64,000 bases of DNA from Boesenbergia rotunda (lineage: Eukaryota > Streptophyta > Magnoliopsida > Zingiberales > Zingiberaceae). Positions 46,765 through 57,200 of the stretch are shown here, in pieces; position 1 is the first letter of the stretch; the number at the start of each line of letters is the position of its first letter. The stretch is taken from NCBI GenBank assembly GCA_024364735.1, contig JAGFNQ010000189.1, positions 248,001 through 312,000 on the forward strand, in the 5' to 3' direction. Both the position numbers and the translations under genes were made by a program. The notes under the pieces are model-generated. The model saw only the letters and a list, made by a program, of their open reading frames with translations. It searched no databases and was not told the origin of the DNA.

Positions 46765-47655
46765 TATTGAGGCAATCGGCCCAAGAATGATAGGGAAGAT
46801 CATGATTTTGATGTGTGTGCCAATATGTTTATGGTTAGGGTGTTGGTTGTATTTGATATGTGTGATTAAGTTTGTAGGACTTGGAGAATCACACTTGGTG
46901 GACCTATCCGAGGGACGAGAGCCGAGGGAGGAGAGCTCCAAGGGCAAGCCGGGAAGTGGACTTCAAAGGGCACACGTGAAGGGTGGCATGGAGGCAAGCC
47001 AAGGGAAGGCTTGCGTGCGCATCCAAGGGACGATAGCCAGAGGAAGATGACTTCAAGAGGCGAGCCAAGGGAGCAGACCTGAAGGCACACGCGAAGGAGA
47101 AGATTCGGAGTGGTTGGAGCTGAGCTGGGAGGCAGGGCAGTCGACTGGCCCAGAGGCAGTCGACTGCCAAAACCCACAGAGAGTTAGCAGCTTCGGACCA
47201 GTCGACTGGCCTTGGGGCAGTCGACTGGTAACCCCGAAAAACTAGCCGTTGGCTAGCATTTAAGGCTAGGCCAGTCGACTGCCAAATGGGCAGTCGACTG
47301 GTGCGGGTTGGACAGCTTGCGAAGCTGTCCTTTACTCATATAAAAGGAGGACTATTTGGCTCAAGCAAGTGACGGTTCTTGTGTGTAACGAAGTGCTGCT
47401 AGTGCCAAGAGTCCTCAGCCCTTCCTCTAGTGATTACTTGCATCTTGTAAAGAGGAAGAGCACAAAGTTGTAAAGGTTTTCTCCACCTTGAAGGAGGGTT
47501 TCATAGTGGAGGTGGTGAACTCGTGCGGATCCTTGGATTAGTCACCCTTAGGGGTGGATACCAAGTAAAACACTGTGAGTTAGCATTGTTTGTATTCTAT
47601 ATCTTGTATTGTGCTAACCGTCTTGTAGAGAAAAGTCGAGCCATCGATCCTAACA
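46765..47655 (+). repeat. 3' LTR of the gag-only element
   Basis: It is 891 bp. Its first two bases are TA where the 5' LTR has TG, a point change at the terminal dinucleotide. It lacks the 7-bp TGGGCAG insertion of the 5' LTR. The end is GATCCTAACA, directly followed by the AGCAC duplication. Confidence 0.92.
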
Positions 47656-47720
47656 AGCACGAGTCAGAGAAGGCTAGGGAGCCTGCTCTCGGGACTTAGG
47701 GTTGATTTGGTCGGAGCTGG

Positions 47721-48235
47721 ATCGGTCTGGAGACCGATCAGGGAGTTGGCACAAACTCCCTGTTGTGGATCGGTCTGGTGACCGATCCAGCGAAGTCTGA
47801 TCGTTCTAGTGAACGATCGAGAAGAGAACAGAAAGGTTTCTGTTTGGCTTCTGATCGTTCTGGTGAACGATCAGAGAAGGGACAGTAGGTTTCTGTGAGA
47901 AACCTTGATCGGTCCATCTGACCGATCAAAGATCGGACTATCCTCATCCTGACTGATCAGTTTGGTTCCTGATCGGTCAGGGAGTGACCTGATTGGTCAC
48001 CAGACCGATCAGGGCACAACCTGATCGGTCAGGTGACCGATCAGGTGTGTGGTTCCTGCGGGTTGTGGCAAGCAAACTACTGGATCGATCAGAGTGACCG
48101 ATCCACATCCTTGATCGGTTAGTGTGACCGATCACAAGAAATCTGCGATCCCTGTAACCTCACTGTGGACCGATCAGGCTGGAGCCTGATCATTCAGGAC
48201 CTTCACTGATCGGTCTGGTGACCGATCAGTGTTTG
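47721..48235. repeat. Array of GATCGGTC...GACCGATC palindromes
   Basis: About twelve imperfect palindromes of roughly 20 bp, each GATCGGTC, four or five bases, then GACCGATC or near variants, follow each other with irregular spacers of 10-30 bp. They lie inside the solo LTR, on the side to the right of the nested element. Confidence 0.8.
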
Positions 48236-49027
48236 AACTTTAATTTGAAAACGTTGTCAGATCATTCTGATCCTTTCTGATACACTGCTGATTTCGTTTG
48301 ATATGCTTTGCTAATCATCTGTTGAAGTGTGCTGACGTTACAGGGATGATACAAGCCAAGGAGAAGAGTCAATGGCTATTTTCACCGTGGCAGGTTTGTC
48401 TGTTTCCTATTTCCAGGTCTCAACGGCTTCTGGCGCGGCTGGCGACTGACGGAGGCTCAGCTGGAGAGGTCTTCAGTGGACTGAGCGCTCAGTGGAGTTA
48501 GTGGGTCAGGCTGTGGCTCAGTGGGTGCTAATGGAGCCTGGTGATGGTGAGCAGGAGCTTAAGAAGAAGCTGAGGAGCGGGAGAAGCGAAAAAGACAGAA
48601 AACTTGAAGAGTTTGGCTGGGTTGTTTTGAGCTCTCTGTGTAGTTTCTTGCTTGAGCATTCCTGTGAGATTTGTGTGAGCTTTCCTTCTGATTTGTCTCG
48701 TGAGCTTAATTGTTATCCTACGGAGACGTTTGTGGAGAGGTTTCTCCATCGAGAAGGAGACTCTATTTTATTCGATTTCCGGGGCTTGATCTGCCGACGA
48801 TCAATGGATCGGCCACCTCACGGGCACGCCAAGGAGCAGGGGCAAGTTATCCCCGAACCTTGTACATCTTCTTGTTAGCGTTGGTTTGGTTTGGTTTTCT
48901 GTTCTTCATTTCTGCTTCTGTATTGTTTCCGCTGTTGCTAACCCCTTTAGTGCAGAAAGTTCAAAAGAGGCGAATATTTGAGTGTCTGACTACATTCACC
49001 CCCTCTCTAGCCATCCAAGTTCCAACA

Positions 49028-49521
49028 CCCTTTTTATCCTTTGATGCACAAGCTGTCCAAAATCAAGTATAATGAAATATGAGTGTAAAAAAAATGTAGA
49101 AAAATTAATTAACCAATGAAAATGCATCCTAATAACAATTATCCATCATTTAATAAATAAATACACACCTAGAGCCTCAAATTTCCCCACTAATGACACA
49201 AAAAATTATCCATCAAGTTGTTAATTATCAGTCATGCCCAGGCACGAGCATGCCAACCGATCACGGCCCAACGTGTCCGATTCGAGAGACACGGCACGCC
49301 CAAGCATGATTGTGCCTACTAAACATGACCTGGTCGTGTCCAGTTCAGGAAGAAAAATACAGCGGGCCATGACCCCGCCATGTCACATCCGAGAGGTGGA
49401 AAAAAAAATCTAATTTTATGATTTTTTGACATTTTTGATCTGAAATATGATGTAAGAGTTTTAGCACAGCACCCCCCCCCCCCCGCACACGCACACGCAC
49501 ACGCACACGCGCGCGCGCGCG

Positions 49522-49555
<34 letters not shown>

Positions 49556-49560
49556 ATCAT
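49028..49560. other. Intergenic with a compound microsatellite
   Basis: A poly-C run at 49472-49484 passes into (CACACG)n, (GC)n, (AC)n and (AT)n, ending about 49554. No gene is present. Poly-C and GC dinucleotide runs make this stretch prone to sequencing and assembly errors. Confidence 0.85.
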
Positions 49561-51055
49561 TGTAAACCTAAGATAAAAGTTAAAAAAATTGTAATAAAGT
49601 TTTAGCTGTGTTTATAGAGTAGGCATAATCCTCCATTGTCTCTTCTTCTTCTTGGTTTCTTCTCGCATTATCTTACATGAGATTTCTTCGTTACCTTATT
49701 GTAAGTGATCCTATTCTATCTCTCCTCCTCTTCTTTAGCGATTAGAGATAGTGAGGGAGAAAGTTGCCCGGGGTGCAACAATTGGTATCAGAGCATAGGA
49801 TTTTGGTTATTCTCAATATGTCAAGGACATCTTTGGTGAAGTTTGATTTGGTAAAGTTTTACGGAATCGGAAATTTTGGATTATGACAGAGAATGATTAA
49901 GAACTTGTTAGTGTAATAAAACATGATGAAGGCGTTAAGAGAAAAGAAACCGGATAGCATGGAAAGGGCAGATTGGAAGGAACTTCAAACAAAATCAGAC
50001 TTTGTTTTATAGATGAAGTAATGTACCATGTCATAGATGACGAGTCACCAGTAGTAGTTTGACAAAAATTGAAAAGTTGGTACATGTTAAAGTCACTGAC
50101 AAACAAGTTGTATCTTAAGCAGAAATTATTCATGTTGAAAATGATAGAAAGAATCGATCTAAGCTAGTACATCAACGTATTCAACTAGATTATGAGCGAT
50201 CTGAAACGGATTGATGTGAAGATCGAGGATGAAGACAAGACACTGATGTTGTTAAATCCTCTACCTTCATCTCTTACGTATAAGAATTTATTTACTACTC
50301 TAATATACGGAAAAGAAACTCTTAAATTGGAGGAGATAATAGGTATTTTGTTGGGCTCTCATCAGAGGAAGAAAGCCAATCATGAAGTTTTTCAAGGAGA
50401 AGGACTCGTGGTGATAGTAACCTATAGCATAGTAGTAGAAAAACTCGATATCGATCGAGTAGTGAAAATAAGGCTCGTTCTAAATTAAGAAGGAAGAAGG
50501 TAATCATGTATTAGAAGTGCGGAGATGAAAGTCACATAAAGAGAGATTGCCCAAAAATAAAAAAACATGTTCCAGAAAACAAAGGTACTTCGGTGAAATC
50601 TACAAATATAATTGAAAAGGAAAGTTCAGATAGCGGTGATAAAAATATACTATTAGTTATGTCGAGTTCAGAACAGCTGACGAATACATGGATCTTAGAC
50701 TCTACATGTTCATATCATATGACTCTAAACAATGAGTGGTTTGATATATATAGAACAGTGAATTCTGGTTCATGTTAATAAGGAATGATGGGTCTTACAA
50801 AGTCATCGGCATAGGAAATATCGGAATCAAGATGTTTGTTTGTGTGACCAGAACTTTATGTGATGTCAAACACATACAGATATAAGAAAGAATTTGATCT
50901 CACTAGGCATACCGAATGATATTGATTACAGTTACAAATCAGTAAGTAGAGTGATAAAAGCCAACAAGCTAAGGGAGCTCTAACGGTAATGAAAGAACAA
51001 AAGTTAGCAAGGAATATTTACAAGTTAATAAGGGCCACAATTGTAGGTGGAGTGT
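49561..51055 (+). mobile_element. Degenerate copia element (LTR end, PBS, gag and protease fragment)
   Basis: An LTR ends GGGTGCAACA at 49780, followed by the primer-binding site TGGTATCAGAGC at 49783-49794. Then comes a copia gag broken by many stops (from ATG 49818), with S-D-L-K-R-I-D-V-K-I-E-D-E-D and L-I-Y-G-K-E-T-L-K-L-E-E, a zinc knuckle K-C-G-D-E-S-H-I-K-R-D-C at about 50515-50555, and a protease-like W-I-L-D-S-T-C-S-Y-H-M at about 50688. The rest of pol is absent. The start of the LTR is uncertain. A younger LTR begins at 51056. Confidence 0.75.
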
Positions 51056-52568
51056 GTCAGTGCAATCGACCCAGGTTGATCAGATAGATCATGAGTTTTG
51101 ATGTGTGTGCCAATATGATTAAGTTAAATTTTCATATTGGTTTGATATGTGTTTGAGTAATGTAAGAATTGGTAAACCACATAGAAGGAACAACAGAGTA
51201 GAGCCATCTGAGAGACGAGAACCAAAGAAAGAGGACTTCAAAGGGCAAGCCAAGGAAGTAGACTTTAAGGGCATACACGAGGGATGTCATAGAGATAAGC
51301 CGCGGGCTTGTGTGCATCCGAGGGACGAGAGTTAAAGGAAGAGAACTTCAAGGGCAAGAGGGGGGAGTGGACTTCAAGGCATATGCGAATGAGGGACTCC
51401 GGAGAGGTTGAGAGTGAGTTTGTAAGCTGAGTAGTCGGCTGGAGGAGGAATCAATCGACTGACAGCGTTTGGGTGAAATTCACAGAAAAATCAGTCGACT
51501 GGGGTTGAAACCAATCGACTGATGCTTTGAAAAACTAGTCGTTTGACTAGTCGTTGGCTGAGCACCAATCGACTGGTGTCGAGGCTAAGTTGCTTTGTTA
51601 ACAACTCTCACCTCTATTTAAAGGAGAGCTTTGAGACTTGGGAAGGGTTAGCTCTTCAGTGAGAAACCTCCTTGGTCAAGTGCTCAAAGCTCTCAAAAGC
51701 TCATCTCTTCCTCTTAATTACCCTAATTCCCAATTTTGTAAAGGGGAAGAGTGTCTTGTGAGAGGTTGTTCTCCACCGAGAAGGAGAAAGCATTAGTCGA
51801 AGATTGTCGAGGACTAATCCACTGAGAGATTAAGGGATCGTCCAACTCATGGACATGTCGTGGGGTAGGAGCAAGCAATCTCTGAACTACATAAAAGGTT
51901 AAGTGTTAGCATTATTTCTAATTGTTTAGTTTGTATTTCCGCAAGCGCAACTAACTGTGTAGGAAGAGAAGACGATTTGGGTGAGAAGCTATTCACCCCC
52001 TCTAGCCGAACCATCGATCCTCAACAAATGGTATTAGAGCGTAAAGTCATCCTTCAACGGACTAACCGTCTAGAAGAGCAATTTCATCAAAATGGTCGGC
52101 TCGCACATCCAACCACCCAAATTTGAAGGAGAATTTTCTTGGTGGAAGAAAAAGATAGAAGTATTTTTTGATACCGATTTTGATATAATGTTAATTATGT
52201 AAAACGATTTTAAAGTGTTTAGGAATCAAGAAAACAAGTCACTTGAAAAGATAAGGTGGAGCAAGAAGCAAAAAGATGATTATCTAGCAAATTCAAAAGC
52301 CTTGCATCATCTTTTTACTGTGCTTCCCCAACAAGAAATAACTCAGATCAGAAGTTATACAAGCGCCAAGGATTTATGGGATAAGCTAGTAGAGTTTCAT
52401 GAAGACACATCGAAAGTAAAATGAGCAAATAGAGACTTTCTCTAATCTCAACTCAATAACATCAAGCTTGATAAAGGAGAGAAGGTATCTAGTTTACATT
52501 ATAGAATTAAGAAAATTTTAAATGGACTGACAAGTGTAGGTGAGTAACTTTCAAATCGAGATATCATG
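51056..52568 (+). mobile_element. Truncated relative of the gag-only element (5' LTR and partial gag)
   Basis: The LTR runs from 51056 (TGTCAGTGCAATCGACCC) to 52026 (CCTCAACA), 971 bp, followed by a mutated primer site (TGGTATTAGAGC at about 52029). The gag from 52092 is nearly the same protein as at 44176 (S-H-I-Q-P-P-K-F-E-G-E-F-S-W-W-K-K) but has stops at about 52199, 52422 and later. The element breaks off at about 52568 in mid-gag. The LTR has diverged palindromes (CAATCGACTG, CAGTCGACTG) at about 51448-51570. Confidence 0.85.
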
Positions 52569-52901
52569 ATATCGCGGGGAAGACCATCCAAGCCTTGGGA
52601 TCGCCATTTTATTTCGCGACAAGATCAATCTAGATTGATCTTGGTGTCTTTTTCCACATGCAAAGTTTGTTGAATATTGATTCAATATGGTACTGTAAAT
52701 TTTCATTGAAAGCATAATTTCCCAGATGTAATCTTTTCCTGGGAAGAATTTCTTTTCCGTACACTTGAAACCAAGAATACAAAAGTCTTTCTCCAGAATT
52801 ATACCTTATTAAAAGACTAATGTGTTTTTCTTTTTATTGAGTGGAAAGGAACAAGGTGACTGACATACTGATATTTAATTATCTTCATTCTTTATGTGCA
52901 G
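52569..52901. other. Flank of the truncated element
   Basis: No gene is recognised. The end of this stretch reads as an intron leading into the SEC62-like exon. Confidence 0.3.
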
Positions 52902-53103
52902 GAACAAGTATTCTCTGAAAATGATGGTTTTTTTGCATGGACTTTCATGAAAAGGCGGATCCTGTCGCAAACAAATCTTTCTTTTCTTTGGCCACTTGTT
53001 GCACTAGCAGTGTGTCTTTTTCCTGTATACCCTTACCAATGCAAGATTGTTGTTCTATATGCCTGTGCTGGAGCTTTGTTGTTCTTGGTTACACTGCTAC
53101 TGA
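52902..53103 (+). pseudogene. Orphan exon of SEC62 (ER translocon subunit)
   Basis: SEC62 is an ER membrane protein that works with SEC61/SEC63 in post-translational protein import. One exon is visible, bounded by GTGCAG at 52896-52901 and GTAAGT from 53104. It codes for E-Q-V-F-S-E-N-D-G-F-F-A-W-T-F-M-K-R-R, then W-P-L-V-A-L-A-V-C-L-F-P-V-Y-P and a hydrophobic A-G-A-L-L-F-L-V-T-L-L-L, i.e. the conserved cytosolic motif and the first membrane pair of plant SEC62. The exon is open and its splice sites are intact, but I find no upstream or downstream SEC62 exons; the left side is cut by the retroelement. It is therefore a gene fragment. Confidence 0.75.
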
Positions 53104-54293
53104 GTAAGTTCTCTAAGTTCAGTACCTGATTATTTTGTTTCTGAATTTAATTTATCATCTTTTCTTCAGGAAATTGAGATACATGTCATGCACCGGTGCA
53201 TGTATTTACTTGATAGCGTTAAGCTTGCTTTAGGATTGTATTTGTTGATGACCAGTAACTTTTGTTTGGTTTTCAAGAATTGATTGCCAAAGTGGACTGT
53301 TTGATTAAGGACAGAATATTTAGGTTAAATATAGTGACAAATGAAATCAAGACAATCATCAAGAGCATTGTCTTGATGCACTACTGACTCTATAATAATA
53401 GGTCAAGGGAGTTCTTCAAGGATCTAAAAATATTTGAAGTAATAGTAGAAATATATCACTCAAGGATAATTTTAGACGATTATGACTTCTATACCATATT
53501 GAAAATTTAGAACAATAAAGAGATAATTAATTAGGACGTAGCACATTGTAGCCATGGAATTGCTTGAGATTGATTTCTTTCTTTCTCAAAGCAACGCAAT
53601 ATGCCTATGCACTTGAATATTTTATTTATTTTTAAAATTTATGAAATCGCTTTAAAAGAATTGTTTTGGAATGAAAATTTAGGATGTTGAGCGGTCGAGT
53701 TCGTCATTTTTTAGATTTATCTAATGCTAATAGAATTACTGTAGAATCGAACATATCAATTTGAAATTAGTTAAATTCAAAAATTAGATATTTGAATTAT
53801 CCAAATTAAAGCAACGTCAATCATTTCCAAGACTTGTTATTCTAAATAAAATGATTTCAAATGACTAACCTCGAAAACACATGATCAAAATCTTAATCTA
53901 TCAAAATTAGCACGTTTATTTATTTATTTTTGCATATAACATATTTTCCATATTGATTTTTTCATTAGACCACATGCACTTAAATACTTAATGGTCACTG
54001 CCAAGTGTCAAGGTAGGTACATAAAGATAAATTTATCAAACTCGCAATATTAAATCTGTTTGTCGACTTATGAGTGAGCCGTCTGATTTAAGCTCGTCTC
54101 TTCGTATAAATATCTGGAAAATTAAATCATGCATGACGCTATTCAAAATGTCAGTTTGTGTATAAATATTATATATAGATTATACATTATCCATGCACTG
54201 TCAGAGATTATCCGGTCTGGCTTAGTTTTATAGAACTGGACCGGGTTCTTCCGACCCGGTGCTGATTCATGGGTCTATCCGACCTGGATCTGG
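53104..54293. other. Intergenic, AGT2 5' flank
   Basis: No gene is seen. A TCTATTTAAG TATA-like element at about 54333-54342, just downstream of this stretch, may serve the AGT2 gene. Confidence 0.35.
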
Positions 54294-57200
54294 ATGGCAT
54301 GTAAGGGCAAAATGGTCAAAGAACAGCCAGCTGTCTATTTAAGCGAGAGAAGGAGGGTGGTGCGATCGTGTTGGTTTGTCACTGTCCATAGTTGCGGGAA
54401 GGGAGCCGTCGAGGCGAGATCACGCCTTTATCGCGCTCTCCGGAAGAGATGAAGAGAGTTCTTTTCGGCGATTTTCTTCTTCATCATCTTCTTTTGCCTT
54501 GAATTCTAAGAGGGTCTTCTCCCAATCTTCGGCAATAGCGACGGCCGATGAGAATGCCGCCGCCGTCCTTGCCAAGATGCCACGTTTCGACTACACGCCG
54601 CCGCCCTACGATGGTCCTCGGTCTGAGGAGATACTCAGGAAGCGGTCCGAGTTCCTCAGCCCCTCCATGTTCCACTTTTACAAGAAACCCGTGCGTCCGC
54701 TCTCTTACCCCTCTTTAGCACCTGCGAAGAGCATAGATGAAACGAAATCTTGATCTGCCGCCAGTAAAAAAAAAAAAGATCGTTTTTTTTTGCAATGCGA
54801 CAAAACTTGATCTGTCGCCAGTCTAAACTGGAAGTTATCTTCTTCGAGTTTGTTTCAAACGATTTGCCATTTTTTTCCTAGTAATTTGGGATTTTTTAAT
54901 TTTTCCTAGTAATTTGGGATTTTTAATTTTTCCTATAGATTTCGTATACGAATGAAAAAGGATCAAAATAATTCTGGATTGATAATCTAATAACATTCCG
55001 AGTAACAAATTTGTGTTTCTGCAGTTGAACATTGTTGATGGGAAGAAACAATACTTATTTGATGAGGATGGTCACCGCTATCTGGATGCATTTGGTGGTA
55101 TCGCTACTGTTTGCTGTGGCCATTGCCACCCTGACGTAATTGAAGCAATAATCAATCAGACAAAACGACTTCAGCACTCTACTGTTCTATATCTAAACAA
55201 TGCCATTGCAGATTTCGCTGAAGCATTAGCCTCGAAAATGCCTAGGGACCTAAAGGTGCAGTTCCTCTTTTCCTTGGTCATTGATTCTACAAATTTATCC
55301 TGTTTCTTTCTCTAATGTGTTTTGATTGAATCCTTGTAACACGGTACAGGTTGTATTTTTCACAAATTCTGGCACTGAAGCAAATGAGTTGGCCATGATG
55401 ATCGCTCGTCTTTACACTGGTTGTCATGATATTATATCACTCAGAAATGCATACCATGGGAATGCTGCAGGTACAATGGGTGCAACTGCTCAATGCAACT
55501 GGAAATTCAATGTTGTTCAGGTACATGTGTCGTCCAATATTTAGACCGACTCTATTATCATCTTTCTCTGATTAAATTTCCTTATACTGTGCCATTTAAT
55601 AAATCTGATGACTTAATTATTTATTGTGATTGTAGTAATTTTTGTGTGAATTATAGATTGATAAACTTGTTATTTAATTTTGTTCAAGCAATCATTGCAA
55701 AGAGTGGACATACCAAATTCTTTGACCTTCATTCTTTTTTTTTTTTCATTCTGAAACAATTTTTCATAGAAATGAGAAAATTACTTGGATGATGTGTTTA
55801 TAAGAATTGTTGAAAAGCTAGAGGTTTTCTAAATAATTAGTTCTGAAATTTGTACCATAGTATGTAATTTCAAGTGGGTGTCTAGGATATTTATTGAATC
55901 CTGTTTTATTTCAGAGTGGAGTGCATCATGCTTTGAACCCAGATCAATATAGAGGAGTCTTTGGTTCAGATGGAGAAAAATATGCAAAAGATGTCGAAGA
56001 GATCATAGATTTTGGTACTTCCGGGAGAGTTGCAGGTTTTATTTCAGAAGCAATACAGGTACTTAGATTATGCTATTCTTTTACACCACAATCAACTGTG
56101 CAGTCTGAGCTCATTGTTTGTGAAGATAGAACATGACTTCAATTACTACATGCTTTCACATAATCTTTCATCTATTCTGACAGTAATTTTTCATTTAGTG
56201 AGATGACAAATTCTGCAGCTGAAACTATTTTTTCGCATGGGTTAACATTTAACAGGGAGTAGGCGGAATATTGGAGTTGGCACCTGGCTATTTGCCTTCT
56301 GTATATAAAACCATAAAAAAGGCTGGAGGACTTTGTATAGCTGATGAGGTCCAAGCAGGATTTGCACGCATAGGAAGTCATTTCTGGGGTTTTGAGGCTC
56401 ATGGTGTGGTGCCAGACATTGTCACAATGGCCAAGGTTGACTCTTATAGTTTTTTTTTCTGTGAAACTTATTATTTCGGAGTTTCTTTTCAAACTTGATT
56501 TTGATTCTATCTTCCATATAGTTTCCCTTGGTTTGGTTTGCCTACATGCTATCATGCTGGTTTATTATTTCAGATCATAAGAAATAAGAAACTTAAGTTG
56601 ATTTGGGATTTGCTTCGTCTGTGTGTGCGCTTTAGTAAATTTTAGCCCACTTTATGCTCTGGACTGTGGCTCATTAAGCACCAAGTAATTCTTTATGAAA
56701 TTTGGTCAGGGTATTGGAAATGGGATACCCATAGGTGCAGTGGTTACTACTCCAGAGATTGCTCATGTTTTGACTCGCCGATGCTACTTTAATACCTTTG
56801 GTGGCAATCCAGTCTGTACAGCAGCTGGTCATGCTGTGCTTAAAGTGATTGAGAAAGAAAAGCTTCAGGAGAATGCTTTGGTTGTTGGATCTTATTTGAA
56901 AGATCAACTCTTGGCACTTCAAGAAAAACATGAAAGTAAGTTATTTATTATATGTATGCATGATATTTGTGATTTAGTGCTTCATAGTGATTTTGGTTCT
57001 ATGCTACTCTAAGCCACTTGTTATACATTTAACCGTGACACATGCAAATTGCAAATAATGAAGAAACAATGGTTTTTAACCAATATACTTATGATGCATC
57101 TATGTTAGGACTTATTTTTTCAGTTTCCTAATTATTCAAGGACAAGACATTCTTACGGAATGGTGACAAATGAAAATCTGTTTTTGTCACTTATCAAAAG

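Larger units (their letters stand above)
43216..47655 (+). mobile_element. Gag-only copia-type LTR retrotransposon, nested in the solo LTR
   Basis: The two LTRs (43216-44113 and 46765-47655) flank a 2.65-kb interior. The target duplication AGCAC lies at 43211-43215 and 47656-47660. The primer-binding site TGGTATCAGAGC at 44116-44127 fits initiator methionine tRNA. The polypurine tract AAAAAGAGGGAGA is at 46751-46763, just before the 3' LTR. The interior carries gag only; there is no protease, integrase, reverse transcriptase or RNase H. It is therefore non-autonomous and would depend on a full relative. The LTRs differ by one 7-bp indel (TGGGCAG, near 43610) and, by eye, about 20 substitutions, so insertion is fairly recent but not very young. 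Confidence 0.92.
42533..49027 (+). repeat. Solo LTR (2.05 kb) split by a nested retrotransposon
   Basis: The LTR begins TGTTGATACAG at 42533 and ends TTCCAACA at 49027, with CCCTT directly before (42528-42532) and after (49028-49032), a perfect 5-bp target duplication. Removing the nested element and one copy of its duplication leaves about 2,050 bp. It has no internal coding region, so it is a solo LTR from unequal recombination. Inside it are a 49-bp tandem array (42638-43180) and an array of GATCGGTC/GACCGATC palindromes (47721-48235). Frames at 48298-48878 and nearby are not genes. Confidence 0.85.

Noticed and set aside
48492..48878. Plus-strand protein gene of 128 residues
   Set aside because: It is inside the solo LTR and shares the leader-like GTTTCTCCATCGAGAAGGAG with other LTR ends.
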